NCBI RefSeq assembly: GCF_010730355.1
Contig: NZ_AP022576.1
Coordinates: 1,736,001 to 1,800,000 of the forward strand
Origin: Mycobacterium florentinum
Lineage (GTDB): Bacteria > Actinomycetota > Actinomycetes > Mycobacteriales > Mycobacteriaceae
Reading direction: 5' to 3'
Length of the DNA stretch: 64,000 nucleotides
This document shows, in pieces, positions 22,001 through 37,515 of the stretch; within the stretch, counting starts at the first letter, position 1, and each line of letters begins with the position of its first letter. The position numbers were made by a program, and so were the translations under genes. A model generated the notes under the pieces. The model was not told the DNA's origin. It saw only the letters and a list, made by a program, of their open reading frames with translations, and ran no database searches.

Positions 22001-22542
22001 CAGCTGCTGTCGGTCGACCGCGCCCGCACCGGCGTCATCCACCTCGACGCCCGGCAGTGGTTCCAATCCTTCCCCACCGCGGGCGGGTCGTCGTTGTTCG
22101 CGAAGTTGCACGACTCGACGAAGCTGGAACGCCGCGGCGGCGGCGCGATCCGCGCCGAATTGGATGCGACCGCCCCGGCCGAGCGGCCGGATCGGCTGGC
22201 GGCCACGATCGCCGACCAGATCCGCGCGGTGCTGCGCTCCACCGAGCCGATCGATCACGATCGGCCGATGGAGTCGCTGGGCCTCGACTCGCTGATGGCC
22301 CTCGAGCTGCGCAACAGGCTGGAGGCGAGCCTGGGCACCACGTTGCCGGCCGCCCTGGTCTGGGCGTACCCGACGATCCACGACCTGGCCGGTGCCATGT
22401 GCGAACGCCTGGGCTACGAAACGATGGCCGAACCCGAACCCACCGCGGACACGGAAGACGAACTATCCGACGAGGAAATGGAATTGCTGTCCGACCTCGT
22501 TGCGGCGAGTGAGCTGGAGACGGCAACTGGGGGCAGTGAGTA

Positions 22543-22543
<1 letters not shown>
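16040..22543 (+). CDS. ppsC: Type I polyketide synthase KS-AT-DH-ER-KR-ACP (PpsC)
   Basis: Fully reducing module of 2167 residues that adds a malonyl unit and reduces it to a methylene. The N-terminal docking helix ([11 protein letters not shown]) is practically that of M. tuberculosis PpsC (2188 residues). Domains: KS about 35-455 (Cys210); AT about 550-850 (Ser655, malonyl-type VAPHNP); DH about 925-1210 (His953 in [13 protein letters not shown]); ER about 1460-1770 ([11 protein letters not shown] and the nucleotide motif HSATGGVG); KR about 1780-1960 ([13 protein letters not shown] and YAAANSW catalytic parts); ACP with Ser2084 in GLDSLMALE. It overlaps its upstream neighbour by 4 bases and ppsD by one (TAATG). 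No inactivating change was seen. Confidence 0.95.
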
Positions 22544-27924
<5,381 letters not shown>

Positions 27925-27926
27925 TA

Positions 27927-30900
27927 ATGAGCACGACCCCAGAGGCTTTGCCGGACAACGCAATCGCGGTGATCGGCATGGCCGGCAGGTTCCCGGGCGC
28001 CAACAACGTCTCGGATTTCTGGGACAACCTTCGGCGCGGCGAAGAATCGATCGCCACGCTGTCCGAGGAAGACCTCAGGGCCGCGGGTGTCAGCGATGAG
28101 GTGTTCGCCAATCCCGGCTACGTGCGGCGCGCCCCGCTGATCGACGGATTCGACGAGTTCGATGCCGAGTTCTTCGGGTTCCCACCGCAGCTCGCGCGGA
28201 AGCTGGACCCACAACACCGGCTGTTCCTGCAGTGCGCATGGCATGCGTTCGAGGACGCCGGCTGTGACCCGGCGCAGTTCGACGGCGCGATCGGCGTGTA
28301 CGGAACCAGCTCCCCCAGCGGCTATCTGATGCACAACCTGGCGTCGCACCACGGCGGCGGCGCCTTCATGGCAACCGGACTCGACTTCGAGCAGTTCAAC
28401 CTGTTCCTGCAGAACGACAAGGACTTCCTGGCAACGCGGGTGTCGCATCAATTCGATCTGCGCGGGCCGAGCATCTCGGTGCAGACCGCGTGTTCGTCGT
28501 CGCTGGTCGCGATCCATCTGGCCTGCCAGAGCCTGCTGTCCGGCGAATGTGACATGGCGCTTGCCGGCGGATCGTCGCTGGCCATCCCGCACCGAGTCGG
28601 CTACTGGAACTCGCCCGGCGCGATGGTGTCGGCGGCCGGTCACTGCCGGCCCTTCGACGTGCGAGCCGACGGCACGGTGTTCGGCAGCGGCGTCGGGATC
28701 GTCGTGCTCAAGCCGTTGCAGGCGGCCCTCGACGCCGGGGACCGGATTCACGCCGTGATCCGCGGGTCGGCGATCAACAACGACGGATCCATGAAGATGG
28801 GTTACGCGGCCCCGAATCCGGCCGCGCAGGCCGACGTCATCGCCGAAGCGCACGCGGTGTCCGGTATCGACGCCTCGACCATCAGCTACGTCGAGACACA
28901 CGGAACCGGCACGGCGCTGGGCGATCCGATCGAAGTCCAGGGCCTCAAAGCCGCGTTCGCCGTGTCCGAGACGCCGCGACCGGGTCCGTGTGTCCTGGGC
29001 TCGGTCAAGTCGAACATCGGCCACCTGGAAGTGGCGGCCGGCGTGGTGAGTCTGATCAAGGCGATTCTGTGCCTGAAGCACAAAGCGATACCCGCGACGC
29101 TGCACTTCACCAGTCCCAACCCGGAACTGCATCTCGACGAGACTCCGTTCACCGTGCAAAGCGAATACGGCCCATGGGAATGGGGCGGCGTGCGCAGGGC
29201 CGGTGTCAGTTCGTTCGGGGTGGGCGGCACCAACGTGCACGTCGTCCTGGAAGAAGCACCAGAACAAGCGCCGGTTCCGGCCGCCGACCGTCCCCAGGTG
29301 CTGCTGCTGTCCGCACGAACCGCTGCGACACTTGAGGAGTCGCGTGCCGCCCTGGCGACGACGCTGGCCGGTCCGGACGGCCCGGACCTGGCGGAGGCGG
29401 CGTTCACCCTCGCCGGTCGTCGCAAGCACGCCATCACCATGGCGGCAGTGGTGCACGACCGCGAACACGCCGCGAAGGTTTTGCGGGCGGCCGAGCACGA
29501 CAACGTTTTCGTCGGGGAGTCCGTTGTCCGCGGCGAGACCGACGAATCAGCCTCGGACCGAGTCGTTTTCATGTTTCCCGGGCAAGGCGCTCAGCACGTC
29601 GGGATGGCCCGTGGGCTCTACGACACCGAGCCGGTTTTCGCCGAACACTTCGACACCTGCGTCGCGGGATTCCGCGACGAGATGGGGATCGACCTATGCG
29701 CGGAGATATTCGGCGACGCCACAACGGATTTGGAACGCATTGACCGTTCCCAGCCCGCGCTGTTCACGGTGGAGTACGCGCTGGCGAAGCTGGTCGACAC
29801 CTATGGCGTGCGGGCCGGCGCGTACATCGGATACAGCACCGGGGAGTACATCGCGGCCACCCTGGCCGGAGTATTCGACCTCGAGACGGCGATCAAGACG
29901 GTGGCCTTGCGTGCCCGTCTGATGCATGAGTCCCCGCCGGGCTCGATGGTCGCCGTGGCGCTGGGTCCCGACGACGTCGCCCAGTACCTCACCCCCGGGG
30001 TCGACCTTTCCGCGGTCAACGACCCCGGCAACTGCGTCGTCGCCGGGCCGAACGACGAGATTCGTGCGTTCACCCAGCGCCTGCGCCAGGGCGGCATCAC
30101 CGCTCGACGGGTCCGCGCGACCCACGCATTCCATTCCAGCGCAATGGATCCCATGGCCGCGCAGTTTCAGGAGTTTCTCTCCGGTGTCGAACTTCGCCGT
30201 CCGAACACGCCTCTGCTCAGCAACTTGACCGGGACCTGGATGACCGACGAGCAGGCCACCGACCCGGCCAGCTGGGCACGCCAGATCAGCGCGACGGTCA
30301 GGTTCGCCGACGAACTCGACGTATTGCTGACCGAGCCGGACCTGGTCCTGGTCGAGATGGGCCCGGGCGGCAGCCTGACCGGTTCGGCGATCCGGCACCC
30401 CAGATGGTCGAACAAGCACCGTGCCGTGCGGCTGATGCGTCACCCCGTGCAGAACACCGACGACCGCGACGCCTTCTTGCTCGGCCTCGGCCAGCTGTGG
30501 GCGGCCGACGTGACGGTGGACTGGTCACCGATCACCGCCGGAGTGCACAGCATCGTCAGCCTCCCCGGTTATCCCTTTGCACGCGAGCGGCATTGGGTCG
30601 ACCCGAAGCCGACCGTGTGGACCGAGGCACCCGCAGCGGAAACCAACGGTTCGGCCACCAACGGCGCCGCCGTCGTGCCGGTCAACGGCCAGTCGGCCAC
30701 CGAGGCGACGTTGCATCGCATCTGGCTGCAGTGCCTGGGCGTCACCTCGCTGGACCGAAACGCCAATTTCTTTGACCTCGGCGGAGATTCGCTGATCGCG
30801 ATCGGCATCTCGACCAGTGCCAACAACTCCGGGTTGGCCGTCACCCCGCAGCATCTCTACGAACACCCGACCTTGGCCAGCCTGGCCGCGGCGCTGGACG

Positions 30901-32336
30901 CCGAGTTCACCGGCGCCGGGCTGACGCAACCGCCGGACGCCGAAGCGTATGCACCGGTGCCCGCGAATATCGCCGGCTTCCTCGAACACGGTGTGCAGGA
31001 AGCCAATCGATGGCGGGTGCCGCTGATCTTCCAGCTCGCCCCCAGCGTCGGGATCGAGGACGTCCGGACGGTGCTCACCGCGCTGGCGAACCACCATGAC
31101 GCGTTGCGCCTCGAGCTCGTCGACCGCGCGGGCACCTGGGAGCAGCACATCGCCGCGCCACAGGAATTCGCGCACCTGTCGTCGCGAACCCTGTCCGACG
31201 ACGTGGTCGGCGAGCCGACCGCCCAACGGGCCGCGGTGCTCGACATCGTCGCCGAACTGGTCGCCCAGGATGACCTGACCGCTCCGTTCACCGCCACCCA
31301 CATCACCGGCGGCCACGACGGTTCCTACCTGGTGCTGTCCGCCCACGAGGTGATCGCGGACATCGCCTCTCGCGAAATCCTGCTGACCGATCTGTTCACC
31401 GCCTTGTCCCAACATCTTGCGGGCGAAGACATCCTGCTGCCCGCGACCAGTGCCGGATGGCGCGATTGGTCGCTGCGCACCGGAGCCCTGGCGACACATC
31501 CCGCGGTGGTCGACACCCGCGACTTCTGGCTGCAGGGCTTGACCACGGCGACGGTGCAGTTGGGCGATCCCACGATCACCGACCGGCCTCGGGCCGGCGA
31601 CCTGCTGAGGCTGCCCTCGACGCTGGACGTCGCCCAGACGGCCGAAGTCGACGACGCCCGCCGCAGGCTCGGGGTGTCGATCGAGGAAGTCCTGCTCGCG
31701 GCGCTGGGCCGCACGATCGCCCAAACGGTCGACGAGGGTGTGGTTTCGGTCGACCTGGAGGGCAACGGGCGTTCGGTGCTGCGGCCGGACGTCGACCTGC
31801 GCCGAACCATCGGCCGGTTCACCACGATCTATCCGGCCCCGCTGCGGTGCACGAAGTCCGCAGATGCCACCGAGCTGCTCTCCGGTGTCAGCGAAACCCT
31901 GAAATCCGTACCGCATTTCGGTGTCGGATACGGACTGCTGCGCTACGTCTATGCGCCCACCGCGCGCACGCTGGCCACCGCGGGCGGCGCGGACATCCAC
32001 CTGCGCTACGTGGGCACCGTCCCGGAGCCGCCGCCGCTGGACGCGCCGGTCCAATTCGATTCCGACGCGGCCCTGCCGGTGCGGGATCCGATTCCGGGTC
32101 TGGGCCACGCGATCGAACTTCGGGTGTACCGGCATTCGGGCGCGCTGCATCTCGATTGGTGGTACGACGCCCGCCGCGTCCCGCCCCAGCGGGCGCAAGC
32201 GCTCGCCGACCGTTTCCCGATCGCATTGCGGGCCCTGATCTCCGACGCCGTCGACGCCATCCCCGACGACACCGGTGCGGGCTCGCAGCCCGTGGAGCTG
32301 GCCCTGGTGGACCTGTCGTCGTTTGACGCGAGCTGA
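27927..32336 (+). CDS. ppsE: Type I polyketide synthase KS-AT-ACP-condensation-like (PpsE)
   Basis: Terminal module of the phthiocerol line, 1469 residues. Domains: KS about 10-430 (Cys189 in QTACSSSL); AT about 530-830, with GYSTGE around Ser637 instead of GHSxGE, as in PpsE of M. tuberculosis; ACP with Ser955 in GGDSLIAIG; and a C-terminal region (about 1010-1450) related to NRPS condensation domains. The condensation HHxxxDG motif is degenerate (AHEVIAD), so classical condensation is unlikely. No reductive domain is present, so the last unit stays a keto group. The chain is released with TesA. The gene starts 2 bp after the ppsD stop and is followed by drrA. Confidence 0.94.
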   Translation: MSTTPEALPDNAIAVIGMAGRFPGANNVSDFWDNLRRGEESIATLSEEDLRAAGVSDEVFANPGYVRRAPLIDGFDEFDAEFFGFPPQLARKLDPQHRLFLQCAWHAFEDAGCDPAQFDGAIGVYGTSSPSGYLMHNLASHHGGGAFMATGLDFEQFNLFLQNDKDFLATRVSHQFDLRGPSISVQTACSSSLVAIHLACQSLLSGECDMALAGGSSLAIPHRVGYWNSPGAMVSAAGHCRPFDVRADGTVFGSGVGIVVLKPLQAALDAGDRIHAVIRGSAINNDGSMKMGYAAPNPAAQADVIAEAHAVSGIDASTISYVETHGTGTALGDPIEVQGLKAAFAVSETPRPGPCVLGSVKSNIGHLEVAAGVVSLIKAILCLKHKAIPATLHFTSPNPELHLDETPFTVQSEYGPWEWGGVRRAGVSSFGVGGTNVHVVLEEAPEQAPVPAADRPQVLLLSARTAATLEESRAALATTLAGPDGPDLAEAAFTLAGRRKHAITMAAVVHDREHAAKVLRAAEHDNVFVGESVVRGETDESASDRVVFMFPGQGAQHVGMARGLYDTEPVFAEHFDTCVAGFRDEMGIDLCAEIFGDATTDLERIDRSQPALFTVEYALAKLVDTYGVRAGAYIGYSTGEYIAATLAGVFDLETAIKTVALRARLMHESPPGSMVAVALGPDDVAQYLTPGVDLSAVNDPGNCVVAGPNDEIRAFTQRLRQGGITARRVRATHAFHSSAMDPMAAQFQEFLSGVELRRPNTPLLSNLTGTWMTDEQATDPASWARQISATVRFADELDVLLTEPDLVLVEMGPGGSLTGSAIRHPRWSNKHRAVRLMRHPVQNTDDRDAFLLGLGQLWAADVTVDWSPITAGVHSIVSLPGYPFARERHWVDPKPTVWTEAPAAETNGSATNGAAVVPVNGQSATEATLHRIWLQCLGVTSLDRNANFFDLGGDSLIAIGISTSANNSGLAVTPQHLYEHPTLASLAAALDAEFTGAGLTQPPDAEAYAPVPANIAGFLEHGVQEANRWRVPLIFQLAPSVGIEDVRTVLTALANHHDALRLELVDRAGTWEQHIAAPQEFAHLSSRTLSDDVVGEPTAQRAAVLDIVAELVAQDDLTAPFTATHITGGHDGSYLVLSAHEVIADIASREILLTDLFTALSQHLAGEDILLPATSAGWRDWSLRTGALATHPAVVDTRDFWLQGLTTATVQLGDPTITDRPRAGDLLRLPSTLDVAQTAEVDDARRRLGVSIEEVLLAALGRTIAQTVDEGVVSVDLEGNGRSVLRPDVDLRRTIGRFTTIYPAPLRCTKSADATELLSGVSETLKSVPHFGVGYGLLRYVYAPTARTLATAGGADIHLRYVGTVPEPPPLDAPVQFDSDAALPVRDPIPGLGHAIELRVYRHSGALHLDWWYDARRVPPQRAQALADRFPIALRALISDAVDAIPDDTGAGSQPVELALVDLSSFDAS

Positions 32337-32346
32337 GGGGAGCTCA

Positions 32347-33345
32347 ATGAGCAACGCAGAGCGAAACTTTGACAAGGCCGTCGTCGTCGACAAGGTGCGC
32401 AAGACCTTCGGCGATTTCGTGGCCTTGCACGAGGTCAGCTTGGAAGTGAGCCGTGGCGAGGTACTCGGGCTGCTCGGGCCCAACGGGGCGGGCAAGACCA
32501 CGCTCGTCGACATCTTGTCGACGCTGAGCCGCCCGGATCAGGGCCGCGCGCTGGTGGCCGGCTACGACGTGGTGACCGAGCCGGCCGGGGTGCGCCGGTC
32601 GATCATGCTCACCGGGCAGCAGGTGGCGATCGACGACACGCTGACGGGTCTGGAAAACCTGTTCATGTTCGGTCGCCTGTACGGGCTGAAGAAGGCCGCC
32701 GCGCGCAGCCGGGCCAAGGAACTCATCGAAGAATTCGATCTGGTCTACGCCGGCGATCGGCGGGTCAAGACGTACTCGGGCGGGATGCGCCGGCGGATCG
32801 ACATTGCCTGCGGGCTGGTGGTCCCGCCGCAGGTGGTGTTCTTGGACGAGCCGACCACCGGCCTGGATCCGCGTAGCAGGCAAGGCATTTGGGATCTGGT
32901 CGGTAATTTCAAGAACCGCGGTATCGCCACGCTGCTGACTACACAATACCTCGAGGAAGCCGACGCGCTTGCCGATCGCATCATCGTCATCGACCACGGG
33001 CGGATCATCGCCGAGGGAACGGCCGACGAGCTCAAGGCCCGCACGGGCGGCAGCTACTGCGAGATCGTCCCGCGGGATCTACGCGATCTGCCGACGATCG
33101 CCGAGCTGCTCGGCTCGCTGTTGCCGGAGGAGAACCGGGCCGCCTTGACGCCCGAATCCGATCGGATCGCCATGCCGGCCCCGGACGGCGCCAACACACT
33201 TCTCGAGGCCGTGGGGCGCCTCGCCGCCGCCAATATCGGCGTTGCCGACATCGCGCTGCGGCGCCCGTCGTTGGACGACGTATTCCTCTCGTTGACAAAG
33301 GATCCCGCCAAATCGGGTAATCCGGTTGCGGAGGCGGTCAGTTGA
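32347..33345 (+). CDS. drrA: ABC transporter ATP-binding protein DrrA
   Basis: ATPase subunit of the DrrABC exporter that helps carry PDIM across the membrane in M. tuberculosis; 332 residues. Walker A is GPNGAGKTT, the signature is YSGGMRRR, Walker B is VVFLDEP, and the DrrA-type C-terminal extension follows (about residues 240-330). The start is ATG 32347 (MSNAERNFDKAV), with a strong GAGGGGAG ribosome-binding site just upstream; the open frame beginning at 32275 lies inside ppsE and is not used. The TGA overlaps the TTG start of drrB, so the two subunits are made in a coupled way. Confidence 0.95.
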   Translation: MSNAERNFDKAVVVDKVRKTFGDFVALHEVSLEVSRGEVLGLLGPNGAGKTTLVDILSTLSRPDQGRALVAGYDVVTEPAGVRRSIMLTGQQVAIDDTLTGLENLFMFGRLYGLKKAAARSRAKELIEEFDLVYAGDRRVKTYSGGMRRRIDIACGLVVPPQVVFLDEPTTGLDPRSRQGIWDLVGNFKNRGIATLLTTQYLEEADALADRIIVIDHGRIIAEGTADELKARTGGSYCEIVPRDLRDLPTIAELLGSLLPEENRAALTPESDRIAMPAPDGANTLLEAVGRLAAANIGVADIALRRPSLDDVFLSLTKDPAKSGNPVAEAVS

Positions 33346-34154
33346 CCGCCTCGGTCGTCGTGCGACCCCAGCCGTCGATGCGTGCCCAGTGGTGGGTGCT
33401 CACCATGCGCTTCATCGCGCCCACCGTGCGCAACGGTGAGCTCGCCATCACCATCGCGGTCTCGGTGGTGTTCACGGCCGGCTTCTACATCCCGTTGCAC
33501 CAGATCATGGGTAACGTCACCAGGGGCGTGGCCAGCAGCTACGCGCAGTACCTGATGCCGTTGATCGCGTTGGAGGCCATCACGTTTGCCGCCATGTCAA
33601 CGGCGTTTCGGGCGGCGACGGACTCGGTGCAGGGCGTCAACCGCCGGTTCCGGTCCATGCCGATCCCACCGTTTACACCGGTGGCCGCCCGCATCTCGGC
33701 CGCGCTGTACCGGTGCGTGGTTTCGTTGACGGTGGCCCTGGTCTGCGGCTACACCATAGGGTTTCGCTTTCGCGGCTCGGTCGTGGACACCGTCGCCTTC
33801 TGCGTGTTGGTGCTCGTGTTCGGGGCGGTGCTGTCGTTCGGGGCCGACCTGTTGGGCACCGGAACCCGCAATCCCGAGGCCATGGCACCAATGCTGACCT
33901 TGCCGCCGTTGATCTTTGGGCTGCTGTCCGTCGGTGTCCAACCGGTGGAGCAGTTTCCCCATTGGGTCCAGCCCTTCGTGCGCAACCAGCCGATCTCGGC
34001 GCTCGTCGACAGCTTGCACGCCGCGGCCGGCGACGTCGCACCGTTTCACACCTCGCTCACCTGGTCGGTGCTGACGCCGACGCTGGCGTGGTTGTGCGGG
34101 TTGGCCGCGATCCTGGTCCCGGTATCCGCGATCGTCTTGTCGAAGCGGGCATGA
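33342..34154 (+). CDS. drrB: ABC transporter permease DrrB
   Basis: First membrane subunit of the DrrABC exporter, 270 residues with about six hydrophobic spans. Family traits include GVNRRFRSMP after the second span, the GYTIGFRF segment, and FPHWVQPFVRNQPIS before the last spans, all matched in M. tuberculosis DrrB. The start is an unusual TTG at 33342 that overlaps the drrA stop. The C-terminus overlaps drrC by 4 bases (ATGA). The N-terminus is shorter than that of M. tuberculosis DrrB by roughly 20 residues. Confidence 0.92.
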   Translation: MTASVVVRPQPSMRAQWWVLTMRFIAPTVRNGELAITIAVSVVFTAGFYIPLHQIMGNVTRGVASSYAQYLMPLIALEAITFAAMSTAFRAATDSVQGVNRRFRSMPIPPFTPVAARISAALYRCVVSLTVALVCGYTIGFRFRGSVVDTVAFCVLVLVFGAVLSFGADLLGTGTRNPEAMAPMLTLPPLIFGLLSVGVQPVEQFPHWVQPFVRNQPISALVDSLHAAAGDVAPFHTSLTWSVLTPTLAWLCGLAAILVPVSAIVLSKRA

Positions 34155-34984
34155 TGACTCTGGTTTACGAGGAGACCGTGCCTGTCGAAACCGAGCACCG
34201 CGTGCACGAGAACTCGGCGCGAGTGCTGCTTCCGCAAACCCTGGTGCAGACCCGGCGGATACTCACCAAGTGGTCACGCGACATCACCGCGATCATCATG
34301 GTCACGGTGTTGCCCGTTCTTTTCCTGATCACCATGAATATTGTTTTGGGCCATGCGGTTACCCAGGTCGCCGGCTATGACGCGCTGTTCAACACGGTTC
34401 CGATGAACGTGCTCGCCGCCGCGGTGAACGGATCGGCGGTCGGTGCGATCGGGCTCATCGGGGAGCGCGACGACGGCCTGCTGCGCCGATTGTGGGTGGT
34501 GCCCGTGCACCGTGCGTCGGGCGTCTGCTCGCGGATCGTCGCCGAGATGGTCCGGATCGTCATCACGACAGGCGTCGTTCTGGCCGCCGGGATGGTGCTG
34601 GGTTTCCGCTTCAAGCAGGGCATCCTCCCGACCTTGGTATGGCTGGGCATCCCGGTGCTATTCGGACTCGCCTTCGCGACCCTGATCACGACGATTGCCT
34701 GGTATGCGTCGAAAAATTTTCTGCTCGAAGCGATTACGCTCGTGCACCTGCTCGCGATCCTGTTCTCGACCGGATTCCTGCCGGTTGACCAGTTTCCGAA
34801 GTGGATACAGCCGGTGGTCACGCACCAGCCGATCAGCTGCGCGATCGACACGATGCGCGCACTGGCGCTCGGCGGTCCGGTGCGCTCGCCCATGATCGAG
34901 ACGCTGCTGTGGGCCGCCGGCATCACCGCGGTATGCATCGCACCAACGCTTCTCGGCTATCGACGGGCCAGCACGCGCAGATAA
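34151..34984 (+). CDS. drrC: ABC transporter permease DrrC
   Basis: Second membrane subunit of the DrrABC exporter, 277 residues, about six hydrophobic spans. It shares the ABC-2 permease pattern with DrrB: ERDDGLLRRLWVVPVHRASG, GFRFKQG, and FPKWIQPVVTHQPIS. I chose ATG 34151, which overlaps the drrB TGA; a second ATG follows at once at 34154. The upstream extension of the frame to 33713 is antisense-like noise inside drrB. In M. tuberculosis drrC mutants lose PDIM export. papA5 starts 4 bp after its stop. Confidence 0.92.
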   Translation: MMTLVYEETVPVETEHRVHENSARVLLPQTLVQTRRILTKWSRDITAIIMVTVLPVLFLITMNIVLGHAVTQVAGYDALFNTVPMNVLAAAVNGSAVGAIGLIGERDDGLLRRLWVVPVHRASGVCSRIVAEMVRIVITTGVVLAAGMVLGFRFKQGILPTLVWLGIPVLFGLAFATLITTIAWYASKNFLLEAITLVHLLAILFSTGFLPVDQFPKWIQPVVTHQPISCAIDTMRALALGGPVRSPMIETLLWAAGITAVCIAPTLLGYRRASTRR

Positions 34985-34988
34985 GGGG

Positions 34989-36254
34989 ATGTCAGCAGTG
35001 TTTTCCGGATCCGTGATCCGTAAGCTCGCGCACAGCGAGGAAGTGTTCGCGGCCAACGAGACCTATTTCGGGCTGAAAATACAAATCATTGGTGACGTCG
35101 ATATCGACGCGATGGCGGATGCCTTTGACGCGCTCCTGCAGTCGCACCCCATCTGGGCCGGCCACCTCGAGCAGGCCGACGACGGCCGGCACCAGATTGT
35201 CGCCGAAGACGTCATGCACCCGGGGCTGTGGCTGGTCGACGAGCACACATCGGAGGCGGCGCTGTCCAGCATGCGCCTGGATCAGAGCCAATCGCTGCTG
35301 AACCTCCGGCTCGAAATCGGTAGCGAACAAAGCCACCTGACCCTGTACGCACACCACGCGCTGGCCGACGGGCACCATGTGTTCGGTCTGTTCGAAGAGC
35401 TGCTGTCCCGCTATACCAACGTGGTGGAAACCGGCGATGCCGGCCCGGTGGTCCCACAACCCGCGCCCGAGTCCCTCGAGGCATTGCTCGAAGCGCGCGG
35501 GGTGGCCAAGCAGGAGCGTTCGGGGCTCGAACGGCTTTTCCCGGCGGCGTTCGCCTACGACCTGCCTGCCGTCGAGAAGCCAGTCATCGTGTCGAATTCC
35601 GATCTGATGCAGCATATTCCGGTGGCCCGGATTCGGTTCACCGAGCAGGAGACATCCGATCTCGTGGAGTTGGGTCGTGCCAATCTGCTCAGCCTCAACT
35701 CCCTGGTCGCCGCGGCGCTGCTGCTGGCCGAATGGGAGCTGCGCAACACCCCGCACATCCCGATTCCGTACTTCTATCCGGTCGACCTGCGTTATCACCT
35801 CACACCCCCGGTCGGTGCGACCGAAGGCACCATGCCGCTGGGGTTGGCGAGCTTTCTCGCCGAAATCGGGCCCGATACCGATCTCGTCGGGCTGGCCGGC
35901 GACATCGTGGAGGCGTTTCGCGCCGACCTGTCCGAGGGCCTGATCCAGCAATCCTCGCTGCACTTCCGGCTGCAATACGAAGGAAGCCTGCCCGGGCTCC
36001 CCCCGTTCGTGATGTGCACGGACGTCGGCTCGATTCCCGGCCTGCGCACGCCCGACGGCTTCCAGATCAACGACGTGGGTGCCGAATTCCACTTCGCGGC
36101 CCACGCTCCGGTCGATCTCTACAGTTGCTGGACCTTTGCGGGGCAGCTGTACATCGAGCGCCACTCGAACCTGCCGGGCCACGAGGAGGCCCTCAAGGGA
36201 GTCCATTCCATACTCTGCGCTGCTCCTGCCGAGGACAGCTGGATGATGGAGTGA
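34989..36254 (+). CDS. papA5: Phthiocerol acyltransferase PapA5
   Basis: Polyketide-associated acyltransferase of 421 residues. In M. tuberculosis it moves mycocerosyl chains from the Mas ACP to the hydroxyls of phthiocerol. The catalytic HxxxDG motif is HHALADG at about residue 118. The C-terminal segment LYSCWTFAGQLYIERH and the tail SWMME match PapA5. The start is ATG 34989 (MSAVFSGSVIRKL). Its substrate here should be the product of the shortened Pps line, and the acyl donor is probably the Mas-like synthase on the opposite strand. The TGA overlaps the GTG of the next gene. Confidence 0.93.
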   Translation: MSAVFSGSVIRKLAHSEEVFAANETYFGLKIQIIGDVDIDAMADAFDALLQSHPIWAGHLEQADDGRHQIVAEDVMHPGLWLVDEHTSEAALSSMRLDQSQSLLNLRLEIGSEQSHLTLYAHHALADGHHVFGLFEELLSRYTNVVETGDAGPVVPQPAPESLEALLEARGVAKQERSGLERLFPAAFAYDLPAVEKPVIVSNSDLMQHIPVARIRFTEQETSDLVELGRANLLSLNSLVAAALLLAEWELRNTPHIPIPYFYPVDLRYHLTPPVGATEGTMPLGLASFLAEIGPDTDLVGLAGDIVEAFRADLSEGLIQQSSLHFRLQYEGSLPGLPPFVMCTDVGSIPGLRTPDGFQINDVGAEFHFAAHAPVDLYSCWTFAGQLYIERHSNLPGHEEALKGVHSILCAAPAEDSWMME

Positions 36255-37504
36255 ACACCGAACGCGAGTTCGACATCGTCTTGTACGGTGCCACAGGCTT
36301 TTCCGGCAAGCTGACCGCCGACTACCTCGCGCGGAGCGGGCCCCAAGCGCACATCGCGCTGGCCGGCCGGTCCGCCGAACGTCTGCGGGCGGTGCGGCAG
36401 ACCCTGGGTCCGACCGCAGCCGATTGGCCGGTGATCGTTGCCGACGCGTCGCAACCGTCGACACTGAGCGCGATGGCCGCCAGGACCCGGGTGGTGCTGA
36501 CGACCGTCGGCCCGTATGCGCGATACGGCCTGCCGCTGGTGGCCGCCTGCGCCGCGACCGGAACGGACTACGCCGACCTGACCGGCGAGCTGATGTTCGC
36601 CCGCAACGCCATCGACCAATTCCACAGACAAGCCGTCGACACCGGCGCCCGCATCGTGCTGTCGTGCGGATTCGACTCGATCCCTTCGGATCTCAACGTC
36701 TACCAGCTGCATCGCCGGGTAACCGAGGACAACGCCGGCGAGCTCGCCGACACGATGCTGGTACTGCGCGCCTTTCGGCAGACCGGGGCCTCCGGCGGCA
36801 CGCTCGCATCGTATTTCGATGCCATGCGGACCGCGTCCATCGACGCGCAGGCACGCCGACTCGTCGAGGATCCCTACACGCTGACCACCGACCCCGGCGC
36901 CGAACCCGAACTTGGCCCGCAACCCGACTTTTCGTGGCATCGGGGACGTGACGTCGCACCCGAACTGTCCGGCTTCTGGGTCGGAGGATTTTTCCAGGCT
37001 CCCTACAATGACCGAATTGTTCGGCGCAGCAATGCATTACAGGAATGGACCTACGGCCGGCGGTTCCGCTACTCGGAGACGATGAGTCTGGGAAGCTCGT
37101 TCGTGGCGCCGGTCGCCGCCAGGGCGGTGACGGGCGCGCTGACGGGCGGCTTCCGCGTGGGCAATCGGCATTCCAAGCGATTGCCCCGACGGCTGGTGGA
37201 GCGGATGCTGCCCAAGCCGGGCGCCGGTCCAAGTGATCTGTCCCGGCGGCGTGGTCACTTCACGATGGAGACATACACCACCACGACGACCGGCGCTCGC
37301 TACCGGGCGACCTATGCGCAGAACTGCGACGCGTACCACGCCACGTCGGTGATGCTCGCGCAGAGCGGGCTGGCGCTGGCAGTTGATCGCGATCGGCTGT
37401 CCCAGTTGCGGGGGGTGCTCACTCCCGCCGCGGCGATGGGCGACGCACTGCTGGCGCGGCTGCCGGCCGCCGGGGTGTCCATCACAACCACCCGGTTGGC
37501 CTGA
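36251..37504 (+). CDS. Trans-acting enoyl reductase (Rv2953-like)
   Basis: A 417-residue saccharopine-dehydrogenase-like oxidoreductase. The M. tuberculosis homologue Rv2953 reduces the double bond left by PpsD, which has no ER of its own. The start is GTG 36251 (VNTEREFDIVLYGATGFSG), overlapping the papA5 TGA. The Rossmann motif GATGFSGK opens the protein, and DYADLTGE plus SCGFDSIPSD are family-typical. The tail LTPAAAMGDALLARLPAAGV is strongly conserved. In M. tuberculosis the gene lies elsewhere, past mas and fadD28; here it is the last gene of the pps operon, a compact and functionally sensible layout. It converges with the minus-strand synthase 11 bp away. Confidence 0.92.
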   Translation: MNTEREFDIVLYGATGFSGKLTADYLARSGPQAHIALAGRSAERLRAVRQTLGPTAADWPVIVADASQPSTLSAMAARTRVVLTTVGPYARYGLPLVAACAATGTDYADLTGELMFARNAIDQFHRQAVDTGARIVLSCGFDSIPSDLNVYQLHRRVTEDNAGELADTMLVLRAFRQTGASGGTLASYFDAMRTASIDAQARRLVEDPYTLTTDPGAEPELGPQPDFSWHRGRDVAPELSGFWVGGFFQAPYNDRIVRRSNALQEWTYGRRFRYSETMSLGSSFVAPVAARAVTGALTGGFRVGNRHSKRLPRRLVERMLPKPGAGPSDLSRRRGHFTMETYTTTTTGARYRATYAQNCDAYHATSVMLAQSGLALAVDRDRLSQLRGVLTPAAAMGDALLARLPAAGVSITTTRLA

Positions 37505-37515
37505 AACCCGTTCGC